Shown here: in pieces, positions 1-5,884 of the stretch
How the letters are laid out: every line of letters starts with the position of its first letter
Position numbering within the stretch: the stretch's first letter is position 1
NCBI GenBank assembly: GCA_029258495.1
Contig: JARHYV010000276.1
Coordinates: 1-5,884, forward strand
Direction: 5' to 3'
Source: Faecousia sp.
GTDB lineage: Bacteria; Bacillota; Clostridia; Oscillospirales; Oscillospiraceae
Length of the DNA: 5,884 nt
Notes under the pieces: model-generated
Database searches by the model: none
Seen by the model: only the letters and a program-made list of their open reading frames with translations
Told to the model about the DNA's origin: nothing
Position numbers and translations under genes: made by a program

Positions 1-100
1 AATAATGAATAAAATGTTATCGATACACAGTATGTGCGGAAGTGTCGTTTGTTCCAGTTCCGCTGGCAAATGTATCAGTCCACATATTTATTACTTACTT
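1..100. other. Leader upstream of cooS, no confident promoter
   Basis: This is AT-richer sequence before the cooS ribosome binding site. I see no gene in it. A GTG at 42 is in frame with cooS and would add 24 residues. It has no ribosome binding site in front of it, and the added residues do not resemble the start of CO dehydrogenases, so I treat it as non-coding. An 8-base palindrome, TATCGATA, lies at 18-25. The -35/-10 pairs I tried (for example TGGCAA at 64-69 with TTTATT at 87-92) are weak and would leave almost no leader. The real promoter may lie outside the window. Confidence 0.5.
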
Positions 101-106
101 AGGAGG
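101..106 (+). promoter_or_regulatory. Ribosome binding site that sets the cooS TTG start
   Basis: A perfect AGGAGG sits 7 bases before the TTG at 114-116. It decides between that TTG and the upstream in-frame GTG at 42, which has no such signal. The protein read from the TTG begins MDRLITVEELE and puts the first iron-sulfur cysteine at residue 40, close to Cys39 of Carboxydothermus CooSII. Confidence 0.85.
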
Positions 107-113
107 AATTACA

Positions 114-2009
114 TTGGATCGCTTAATCACTGTTGAAGAACTGGAAGCGGCAACCAATTCCTTGCTGGAAAACGGCAAGAAGGTCGGCGCTGACTCCTGG
201 CAGCAGCGCGTCAAGAACCAGACCCCTCACTGCGGCTTCGGTGAAGCAGGCACATGTTGCCGTATCTGCTCCATGGGCCCCTGCCGCATCACACCCAAGG
301 CCCCTCGCGGCATCTGCGGCTGTGATGTCCACGGCATTGTCGGCCGTAACTACCTGAAGTTCACCGCAGGCGGTGCTGCTGCGCACTCCGACCACGGCCG
401 TGAGATCATGCATGTCCTGCACCAGACCAGTGCAGACGGCAACTATCAGGTCAAAGACCCCGAAAAACTGATCCGCATTGCAAAAGAATGGAACATCGAA
501 ACCGAGGGCAAGGACATCTATGAGCTGGCACACGAAGTTGCTGTTGCCGGTCTGATGGAGTACGGCAAGCCCTTCGGCTACCAGAACTTCCTGAACCGTG
601 CGCCCGAGCACACCCAGAAGCTGTGGGAAGAGGCCGGTCTTCGTCCCGAGGCAATCGACCGCGAAGTTTCCCGTTCTCTGCATATGACGCATATGGGCTG
701 TTCCTCTATGCCCGAGGCCCTGATCCATCAGGCTCTGCGCGTCGGTCTGTCCGATGGCTGGGGCGGTTCCATGATGGGCACCGAGTTCTCCGATGTTCTG
801 TTCGGAACTCCCAAGCCCGTTGACACCACTGCCAACATCGGCGTCATGGAAAAGGACATGGTCAATATCATTGTCCACGGTCACGATCCCTCTCTGTCCG
901 AAATGATCGTTCACTACGCAAACGACCCCGAAATGATCGCTCTGGCCAAGTCCGTCGGCGCCAAGGGTATCAACATCGCCGGCGTATGTTGCACCGCTAA
1001 CGAAGTCGCTATGCGTCACGGCATCCCCATGGCAGGCAACTTCCTGAGCCAGGAGAATGTCGTTCTCACCGGTGCATGTGAAGCGATCGTCGTGGATGTC
1101 CAATGTATCTTCCCCGCACTGGGCCCGCTGTCCAAGTGCTTCCATACCAAGTTCGTCACCACCTCCCCCATTGCCCGCATTCCCGACTCCGAGTTCGTTC
1201 AGTTCAGTGCTGAAACCGCCGGCGAGAACGCAAAGGCAATCGTCAAGATGGCTGTTGAGAACTTCGTCAACCGTAAGACCGAGCTGGTCAATATCCCCGA
1301 CCAGAAGACCAATGCCCGCGTTGGCTACTCTGTCGAGGCCATCGTCAAGGTGCTCGATGGTGTTGCAAACTCTCAGGTCGATACCTACGGCACCACCAAG
1401 CCTCTGCTGGAGTGCGTGACCTCCGGCGTTCTGCGCGGTGCAGTTGCTATGGTTGGCTGTAACAACCCCAAGATCCGTCCTGACTACGCGCATATCGAGC
1501 TGATGAAGAAGCTCATCGCAAACGATATCATCATCATCGTTTCCGGCTGTTCCGCTCAGGCTGCCGCCAAGGCCGGTCTGTTGGATCCCGTAGTTGCTAA
1601 GGAATACTGCGGTGCCGGTCTGAAGCGTGTCTGCGAGCTGGCAAACATTCCTCCTGTGCTGCACATGGGCTCCTGCGTCGATATCTCCCGTATGCTGATC
1701 CTGGCATCCGAGCTGTCCAAGGACTCCGGTATCCCCATCGCACAGCTGCCTGTTGTTGGCTGCGCTCCCGAATGGATGTCCGAGAAGGCTGTTTCCATCG
1801 GTAACTATGTTGTTGCTACCGGTCTGGATACCTTCCTGGGTGTTGATCCTTATGTCCGCGGCTCCAGCGAGATCTGCGAGTGGCTGACCGGCGAGACCGG
1901 CATCAAGAAGTGGGTCGAGGCAAACTTCACCGTCGAGACCGACATCGAAAAGCTGGGCGACAAGATGATCGAATGCATCGAGTCCAAGCGTGCCGCTCTG
2001 GGCATCTAA
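114..2009 (+). CDS. cooS: Anaerobic Ni-Fe-S carbon monoxide dehydrogenase, catalytic subunit
   Basis: This cytoplasmic enzyme interconverts CO2 and CO with ferredoxin electrons. In a CODH/ACS complex it supplies CO to acetyl-CoA synthase (the gene is then often called acsA). The 631 residues from the TTG start match the family's usual 620-640. Visible ligands, compared with Carboxydothermus CooSII from memory: D-cluster Cys40 and Cys48; B-cluster Cys49, Cys52, Cys57 and Cys68; C-cluster His257 (in HGH), Cys293 (in GVCC), Cys331 (in DVQC), Cys449 (in GCNN), Cys479 (in SGCSAQ) and Cys521 (in GSCVD). The catalytic lysine is Lys558 in WMSEKAV. All are present, so the enzyme should be active. Oddities: the loop between Cys57 and Cys68 is three residues shorter than in CooSII, an extra Cys70 follows, and the relay position His99 of CooSII is Glu97 here. 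It is the first gene of the operon, 24 bases before cooC. The link to AcsB rests on gene context. Confidence 0.97.
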   Translation: MDRLITVEELEAATNSLLENGKKVGADSWQQRVKNQTPHCGFGEAGTCCRICSMGPCRITPKAPRGICGCDVHGIVGRNYLKFTAGGAAAHSDHGREIMHVLHQTSADGNYQVKDPEKLIRIAKEWNIETEGKDIYELAHEVAVAGLMEYGKPFGYQNFLNRAPEHTQKLWEEAGLRPEAIDREVSRSLHMTHMGCSSMPEALIHQALRVGLSDGWGGSMMGTEFSDVLFGTPKPVDTTANIGVMEKDMVNIIVHGHDPSLSEMIVHYANDPEMIALAKSVGAKGINIAGVCCTANEVAMRHGIPMAGNFLSQENVVLTGACEAIVVDVQCIFPALGPLSKCFHTKFVTTSPIARIPDSEFVQFSAETAGENAKAIVKMAVENFVNRKTELVNIPDQKTNARVGYSVEAIVKVLDGVANSQVDTYGTTKPLLECVTSGVLRGAVAMVGCNNPKIRPDYAHIELMKKLIANDIIIIVSGCSAQAAAKAGLLDPVVAKEYCGAGLKRVCELANIPPVLHMGSCVDISRMLILASELSKDSGIPIAQLPVVGCAPEWMSEKAVSIGNYVVATGLDTFLGVDPYVRGSSEICEWLTGETGIKKWVEANFTVETDIEKLGDKMIECIESKRAALGI

Positions 2010-2033
2010 TTTCCATAAAGAAGGTTCCTTTAC

Positions 2034-2807
2034 ATGAAAGTAGCAATTACCGGCAAGGGTGGCGTGGGTAAAACCACCCTCGCCTCCACCTTGGCTCGGC
2101 TCTACGCTGCCGAAGGCCGTCAGGTACTGGCCGCGGATGTAGACCCGGATGCAAACCTCGGTTTGGCTCTGGGCTTTTCTCCGGAAGAGGTCAACTCCAT
2201 CATCCCCATCTCCAAGATGCGCACACTGGTGGAGGAGCGTACCGGCGCCAATGAGGCCAATAAATTTTTCAAGCTCAATCCCAGTGTTGCCGATATCCCG
2301 GACAAGTACGCAAAGCAGATCAACGGCGTCAAGCTGCTGGTCATGGGTACCGTGGATGTGGGCGGCAGCGGCTGTGTCTGCCCTGAGCATGTGATGCTCA
2401 AAGCGATCCTCTCTGCCCTGACCTATCGCAAAGACGATGTGGTCATCATGGATATGGAGGCAGGTCTTGAGCATCTGGGCCGCGGCACCGCAGCCAATAT
2501 GGATCAGTTCATCGTGGTCATCGAGCCCGGTGCCCGCAGCATCCAGACATACGGCAAGGTCAAACAGCTGGCGGCCGATCTGGGTGTCAAGCGTGTCCGC
2601 GTGGTCGCCAACAAAGTCCGCAGCGAAGACGACGAAGCATATATCCGTGCTCATATCCCCGCTGAGGATCTGCTTGGTTTTGTCCACTATAACCCTGAAG
2701 TGATCGAGGCCGACCGGCTTGGAAAATCACCGTATGATGTGAGCCCCACCGCAATTGACGAAATCAAGAGAATCAAATCTGTCATCGATGGCGATGAATT
2801 AAATTAG
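2034..2807 (+). CDS. cooC: CooC-type nickel-insertion ATPase for CO dehydrogenase
   Basis: This is a MinD/SIMIBI-class ATPase of 257 residues, the usual size for the family. CooC dimerises with nucleotide and helps insert nickel into the CODH C-cluster; the acetyl-CoA-synthase homologue is also called AcsF. The deviant Walker A motif GKGGVGKT is at residues 7-14, with signature Lys8 and catalytic Lys13. A DVDPDAN motif follows at 35-41. The CxC metal site characteristic of CooC is Cys114-Val-Cys116, followed by PEH. The Walker B-type Asp140 lies in DMEAG (140-144), followed by GLEHLGRGT. The start is an ATG with AAGAAGG at 2018-2024, nine bases upstream. It lies between cooS and acsB, so it may serve either enzyme. 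Sequence alone cannot tell whether it matures the C-cluster, the A-cluster or both. Confidence 0.95.
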   Translation: MKVAITGKGGVGKTTLASTLARLYAAEGRQVLAADVDPDANLGLALGFSPEEVNSIIPISKMRTLVEERTGANEANKFFKLNPSVADIPDKYAKQINGVKLLVMGTVDVGGSGCVCPEHVMLKAILSALTYRKDDVVIMDMEAGLEHLGRGTAANMDQFIVVIEPGARSIQTYGKVKQLAADLGVKRVRVVANKVRSEDDEAYIRAHIPAEDLLGFVHYNPEVIEADRLGKSPYDVSPTAIDEIKRIKSVIDGDELN

Positions 2808-2811
2808 GAGG
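2806..2811 (+). promoter_or_regulatory. acsB ribosome binding site overlapping the cooC stop
   Basis: AGGAGG lies 7 bases before the acsB GTG start. Its first two bases are the last two of the cooC TAG stop (2805-2807). A ribosome finishing cooC would therefore sit on the acsB start signal, which suggests translational coupling of the two genes. The coupling is inferred; the overlap is seen directly. Confidence 0.85.
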
Positions 2812-2818
2812 AAAAACC

Positions 2819-4951
2819 GTGACTTTATTTGAACGTGTATTTGGCGGTAACGATGCCGTTTACGGCCTGACTGTATCCGCTGTTGATAATGCAATCGCTC
2901 AGTATGGCGAGAGCCAGGCAGTCTCTTTCCCCGACACTGCATACGCTCTGCCCTGCTACTTTGGTGTGACCGGTGTCAAGGTCACCACTCTGGGCGAAAT
3001 GAAGGCTGCTCTGGAGGTCATCAAGTCCCTGATGACCCGCAACAGCCGTCTGAACGACGCTTTCATGTCCGGTGTTGCAACCGCTCTGTGTGCTGAGTTT
3101 ATCGAGGCTCTGAAGTACCTGAACGGTGCAGCTCCCTACGAGATGCCCTGCTACGGCCATCTGGCTGACGCCGTGATCCGTAATCTGGGTGTTCCCCTGG
3201 TTACCGGCGACATCCCCGGTGTTGCTGTTATTCTGGGCGAGGCTCCCTCTGCCGACGAGGCCGTGGAGCTGGTCAAGAGCTATCAGGCTCAGGGCATTCT
3301 GGTCACTCTGGTCGGCGGTGTCATCGATCAGCTGGAGGAAAAGGGTTTCAAGACCGGCGACAATGTCCGTGTCATCCCCTTGGGCAGAGATGTTACCGCT
3401 GTCATCCATGTTGTTTCCGTTGCAGTCCGTGCTGCTCTGATCTTCGGCAACATCACCGGCGGCGATGCAGCCGGCCTGATGAAGTACACCTTCGAGCGTG
3501 TGCCTGCATTTGTTAACGCATTCAAGCCTCTGGACGATGTGATCATCGCTTGCGGCGCCGGTGCCATTGCTCTTGGTTTCCCTGTTATCACCAACGAAAC
3601 CGAGAACATCTTCCGCGTACCCAAGTCCCTGATCGTTCAGGAGGATGTTTCCAAGTTCAACGCTACCTCTCTGGAGGCTCGCGATATCAAGCTGAAGATC
3701 ACCAAGATCGACATTCCCGTGTCCTTCGCTTCCGCATTTGAAGGCGAGATCATCCGACGCGGCGACATGCAGATCGAGATCGACGGTTCCCGCAAGGACT
3801 GTTTCGAGCTGGTCACCACCAAGGATCCTCTGGACATCGAGGATCACAAGATCACCGTCGAGGGTCCCGAACTGGACGAGTTCGAGGCAGGCTCCAAGAT
3901 CTCCGTATCCTACACCATCGAGGTTGGCGGCAAGAACATGCAGCCCGACTTCGAGGCTGTTATGGAGCGTAAGATCCACTCCTACCTGAACTGCATCGAG
4001 GGTGTCATGCACACCGGTCAGCGTGATATGATCCGTATTCGTATCTCCAAGGCCGACTTTGAGGCAGGTTTCCGTCTGAAGCACATCGGCGAAGTCCTGT
4101 ACGCAAAGATCAAGTCCGAGTTTGAGGCTGTTGTTGATAAGTGTCAGGTCAAGATTGTTGTCGGCGACGAGGCAAACAAGGTTCTGCGCGCTCAGGCCAA
4201 CGATGTCTTCAACAAGCGTGACGACCGTCTGAGAAGTATGACCGACGAGTCTGTTGATCAGTTCTATACCTGCACCATGTGTCAGGCATTCTCCCCCAGC
4301 CATGTCTGTATCGTCACCCCCGAGCGTCTGGGTCTGTGCGGTGCCGTTTCCTGGCTGGACGCTAAGGCAACCAACGAGCTGGATCCCACCGGCCCCTGCC
4401 AGATCGTCCCCAAGAACAACTGTCTGGACGAGAAACTGGGTCGTTATGTTGATGTTGACGAGGCCGTTGACAAGTACTCCCACGGTGCTCTGGAGCATGT
4501 TACCCTGTACTCCCTGTTCCAGGATCCCATGACCTCCTGCGGCTGTTTCGAGTGTATCTGTGGTGTCGAGCCTGTATCCATGGGTGTTGTCATCACCTGC
4601 CGCGAGCATGCAGGTATGACTCCTCTGGGCATGACCTTCTCCGAAATGGCATCCATGACCGGCGGCGGTGTTCAGACTCCCGGTTTCATGGGTCACGGCA
4701 AGCACTTCATCTCTTCTCACAAGTTCATCGCTGCAGAAGGCGGCCCCGGCCGTATCGTGTGGCTGCCCAAGATGCTCAAGGAGCAGATCCGCGATCATCT
4801 GGATGCTACCGCAAAGGAAATGTACGGTGTCGAGAACTTCACCGACATGATCGCCGACGAAACCGTCTGCACCGAAGATCCCGAGCAGCTGCTGGCATTC
4901 CTGTCCGAGGTCGGTCACCCCGTCCTGAGCATGGAGCCCTTCGATATGTAA
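2819..4951 (+). CDS. acsB: Acetyl-CoA synthase (CODH/ACS beta subunit)
   Basis: AcsB joins CO from CO dehydrogenase, a methyl group from the corrinoid iron-sulfur protein, and CoA to make acetyl-CoA, the last step of the Wood-Ljungdahl pathway. At 710 residues from a GTG start it is a bacterial-type three-domain enzyme. By comparison with Moorella (729 residues, recalled from memory), the domains run about 1-290, 291-457 and 458-710. The A-cluster ligands are all present. Cys485, Cys488, Cys497 and Cys507 have the spacing C-x2-C-x8-C-x9-C and hold the Fe4S4 cubane and its bridge. Cys574-Gly-Cys576 is the CGC motif binding the distal nickel. Phe491 and Phe209 match the Moorella pocket residues Phe512 and Phe229. 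Oddities: about 21 N-terminal residues are missing relative to Moorella, Trp418 and Trp427 are replaced by Met397 and Arg406, and Cys579 and Cys581 are additional. It is the last gene of the operon, followed by a terminator. Confidence 0.97.
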   Translation: MTLFERVFGGNDAVYGLTVSAVDNAIAQYGESQAVSFPDTAYALPCYFGVTGVKVTTLGEMKAALEVIKSLMTRNSRLNDAFMSGVATALCAEFIEALKYLNGAAPYEMPCYGHLADAVIRNLGVPLVTGDIPGVAVILGEAPSADEAVELVKSYQAQGILVTLVGGVIDQLEEKGFKTGDNVRVIPLGRDVTAVIHVVSVAVRAALIFGNITGGDAAGLMKYTFERVPAFVNAFKPLDDVIIACGAGAIALGFPVITNETENIFRVPKSLIVQEDVSKFNATSLEARDIKLKITKIDIPVSFASAFEGEIIRRGDMQIEIDGSRKDCFELVTTKDPLDIEDHKITVEGPELDEFEAGSKISVSYTIEVGGKNMQPDFEAVMERKIHSYLNCIEGVMHTGQRDMIRIRISKADFEAGFRLKHIGEVLYAKIKSEFEAVVDKCQVKIVVGDEANKVLRAQANDVFNKRDDRLRSMTDESVDQFYTCTMCQAFSPSHVCIVTPERLGLCGAVSWLDAKATNELDPTGPCQIVPKNNCLDEKLGRYVDVDEAVDKYSHGALEHVTLYSLFQDPMTSCGCFECICGVEPVSMGVVITCREHAGMTPLGMTFSEMASMTGGGVQTPGFMGHGKHFISSHKFIAAEGGPGRIVWLPKMLKEQIRDHLDATAKEMYGVENFTDMIADETVCTEDPEQLLAFLSEVGHPVLSMEPFDM

Positions 4952-5009
4952 TCCCCTGCAGCAAACATCGGTGCTCAGAATGCCGATTTGTTGCCAACCA
5001 AACAGTTTT

Positions 5010-5040
5010 ACAGCCCTTCCGTTTTCGGGAGGGCTGTTTT
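5010..5040 (+). terminator. Intrinsic terminator of the cooS-cooC-acsB operon
   Basis: The 12-base arms (5010-5021 and 5026-5037) pair throughout, with one T-G wobble, around a TTTT loop, and a short T-run follows. It stands 58 bases after the acsB stop. Read leftward the hairpin has no T-run, so it should act on the plus strand only. Confidence 0.9.
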
Positions 5041-5068
5041 ATATGTATTTATCCGTAAATTTAGATAC

Positions 5069-5100
5069 AAAAAAGTGCCCACCGTTTCCGGCAGGCACTT
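5069..5100 (-). terminator. Minus-strand hairpin with T-run
   Basis: AAGTGCC at 5073-5079 pairs with GGCACTT at 5094-5100. An inner CCG/CGG stem (5082-5084 with 5089-5091) forms around a 4-base loop. Read on the minus strand the hairpin runs into six T's (plus-strand A's at 5069-5074), the form of an intrinsic terminator. On the plus strand no T-run follows. No minus-strand gene ends here, so it may instead be an operator dyad, or it may end the short transcript from the promoter at 5108-5136. Confidence 0.6.
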
Positions 5101-5107
5101 CATCAAC

Positions 5108-5136
5108 ATTTTACACGCATTGGCTTTGAATGTCAA
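5108..5136 (-). promoter_or_regulatory. Sigma-A type promoter reading leftward
   Basis: On the minus strand there is a perfect -35 TTGACA (plus-strand 5131-5136), a 17-base spacer and a -10 TAAAAT (plus-strand 5108-5113), one mismatch from consensus. Transcription would start near 5101, right at the edge of the hairpin at 5073-5100. No gene follows in that direction. Such a close match with ideal spacing is unlikely to be random but could be; use in the cell is inference. Confidence 0.55.
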
Positions 5137-5205
5137 TAGCCGAGCCTGCCAGTCTTTTGCCGAAAATCCTGTCACATTTTTGGCATGCCTTTTCGCTGTT
5201 TTTCC

Positions 5206-5234
5206 TTTTATCTCACCGGAAACTATGGTATACT
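5206..5234 (+). promoter_or_regulatory. Extended -10 promoter of the DUF1846 gene
   Basis: TATACT at 5229-5234 is preceded by TG at 5226-5227 with one base between, which is the extended -10 form. The -35 position (5206-5211, TTTTAT) is weak, as is common with extended -10 promoters, and the upstream sequence is T-rich. The start site would be near 5241, giving a leader of about 27 bases that contains GGAG at 5253-5256. Confidence 0.65.
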
Positions 5235-5267
5235 GTGAAAAGATTATATATTGGAGAAGAGTTTGAC

Positions 5268-5884
5268 ATGAGTAAGATCGGATTTGATAACGAAAAATAT
5301 CTGACCACCCAATCTGAGCAAATTCGCAAGCGCATTGCCCAGTTTGGCGGAAAACTGTATCTGGAATTCGGCGGAAAGCTGTTTGATGATTACCACGCAT
5401 CCCGTGTTTTGCCCGGGTTTGAGCCCGACAGCAAGATCCGCATGCTGCAGCAGCTCAAGGACGATGTGGAAATCGTCATCGTAATCAACGCTGCCGATAT
5501 CGAAAAGAATAAAGTGCGCGGCGATCTGGGCATCACCTATGATGCAGATGTCCTTCGCCTGATCGACACCTTCCGCGAGCTTTCCCTGTTTGTCGGCAGT
5601 GTTGTCTTGACCCGCTACACCGGTCAAAGTACCGCGGACGCCTTTCTCCGGCGGCTGGAATCTCTGGGGATCCGCTGCTACAAGCACTATAATATCCCCG
5701 GCTATCCCGGCGATGTTCAGCGCATCGTCAGTGACGAAGGGTTTGGTCTGAACGACTACATCGAAACCTCCCATTCTCTGGTCGTCGTCACCGCCCCCGG
5801 GCCTGGCAGCGGTAAAATGGCCACTTGCCTGAGTCAGCTTTACCACGACCATAAGCGGGGAATCACCGCAGGCTATGCCAAATT
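5268..5884 (+). CDS. DUF1846 (UPF0371) family protein, 5' part
   Basis: This is the first 205 codons of a gene cut by the window edge; family members are about 500 residues, so roughly 40 percent is here. The ATG start has GGAGAAG from 5253 and gives MSKIGFDNEKYL, the typical family opening. Other recognisable blocks are KLYLEFGGKLFDDYHASRVLPGF (given here as KLYLEFGGKL, then DDYHASRVLPGF), NKVRGDLGITYD, HYNIPGYPGD, and the P-loop-like GPGSGK at 178-183 followed by MATCLSQLYHD. The molecular function of the family is not established to my knowledge. The P-loop-like motif suggests nucleotide or phosphate binding, which is inference. It has its own promoter and lies beyond the acsB terminator, so it is probably a separate unit unrelated to CO metabolism. 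No frameshift is seen in the part present. Confidence 0.92.
   Translation, partial: MSKIGFDNEKYLTTQSEQIRKRIAQFGGKLYLEFGGKLFDDYHASRVLPGFEPDSKIRMLQQLKDDVEIVIVINAADIEKNKVRGDLGITYDADVLRLIDTFRELSLFVGSVVLTRYTGQSTADAFLRRLESLGIRCYKHYNIPGYPGDVQRIVSDEGFGLNDYIETSHSLVVVTAPGPGSGKMATCLSQLYHDHKRGITAGYAK

Larger units (their letters stand above)
4952..5267. other. Intergenic region between acsB and the DUF1846 gene
   Basis: This 316-base gap holds no gene I can support. From left to right it has an imperfect hairpin (arms 4961-4971 and 4983-4994, mismatched and weak), the acsB terminator, a minus-strand hairpin with a T-run, a minus-strand consensus promoter, an 8-base palindrome GGCATGCC at 5182-5189, T-rich sequence, and the plus-strand promoter of the next gene. 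A 7-base inverted pair, GGCAGGC at 5090-5096 and GCCTGCC at 5144-5150, brackets the minus-strand promoter. Its meaning is unknown and it could be chance. Confidence 0.6.

Noticed and set aside
18..25. Palindrome TATCGATA as a regulator site
   Set aside because: It is eight bases with no extended symmetry and no second copy near a promoter, so chance is a sufficient explanation.
42..113. A GTG start giving CooS 24 more residues
   Set aside because: There is no ribosome binding site before it, while the TTG at 114 has a perfect one at 7 bases and fits the family's N-terminus.
123..2687. An 854-codon open frame on the minus strand across cooS and cooC
   Set aside because: It is antisense to two well-recognised enzymes. 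It arises because these genes rarely use codons whose complement reads as a stop (TTA, CTA, TCA). Its product resembles no family I know and it has no start signal.
2825..4918. A 697-codon open frame on the minus strand across acsB
   Set aside because: It has the same cause as the one across cooS and cooC: strong codon bias in a highly expressed gene. No ribosome binding site or recognisable protein is seen.
4961..4994. A possible hairpin just after acsB
   Set aside because: Only five contiguous inner pairs form, with a mismatch and a bulge beyond them and an 11-base loop. It is too weak to call next to the clear terminator at 5010-5040.
5008..5103. A 31-codon minus-strand frame starting with ATG at the predicted minus-strand transcription start
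   Set aside because: It would have to be leaderless, has no ribosome binding site, and contains the terminator hairpin and T-run within its first codons.
5244..5852. A 202-codon minus-strand open frame at the right end
   Set aside because: It is antisense to the DUF1846 gene, whose plus-strand frame matches the family closely along its whole visible length.
1..5884. CRISPR arrays, tRNA or rRNA genes, insertion sequences, attachment sites
   Set aside because: Reading by eye found no spaced direct repeats, no tRNA or rRNA sequence, no transposase, and no long terminal inverted repeats.

Overview
The window looks like chromosomal DNA from an anaerobic, moderately GC-rich member of the Clostridia, possibly an Oscillospiraceae- or Lachnospiraceae-type gut acetogen. 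The evidence is a Wood-Ljungdahl carbon monoxide dehydrogenase / acetyl-CoA synthase (CODH/ACS) gene set of bacterial type, strong AGGAGG ribosome binding sites with TTG and GTG starts, and a DUF1846 (UPF0371) gene of the kind common in Firmicutes. The family placement is inference; the class-level placement is fairly safe.

Layout, all genes on the + strand. Positions 1-113 are an upstream leader with a strong ribosome binding site but no promoter I can defend. Positions 114-2009 hold cooS (also called acsA), the Ni-Fe-S CO dehydrogenase. Positions 2034-2807 hold cooC, the MinD-type ATPase that helps load nickel. Positions 2819-4951 hold acsB, the acetyl-CoA synthase subunit carrying the A-cluster. 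A strong intrinsic terminator at 5010-5040 closes this set. The 316-base gap 4952-5267 then carries a minus-strand promoter abutting a minus-strand hairpin terminator, and a plus-strand extended -10 promoter. That last promoter drives a DUF1846 gene from 5268 that runs off the right edge.

The first three genes form one tight operon with gaps of 24 and 11 bases, and the cooC stop codon lies inside the acsB ribosome binding site. CooS reduces CO2 to CO at its C-cluster. CooC matures that site. AcsB condenses the CO with a methyl group and CoA to make acetyl-CoA. The corrinoid protein (acsC, acsD) and methyltransferase (acsE) genes that normally complete the complex are not in this window, and the terminator means they are not directly co-transcribed downstream.

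No clearly new system is visible. The points most worth a second look are the AcsB differences from the Moorella enzyme (a shorter N-terminus, two Trp replacements near the A-cluster, two extra Cys), a His-to-Glu change in the CooS proton-relay helix, and the minus-strand promoter that runs straight into a terminator.
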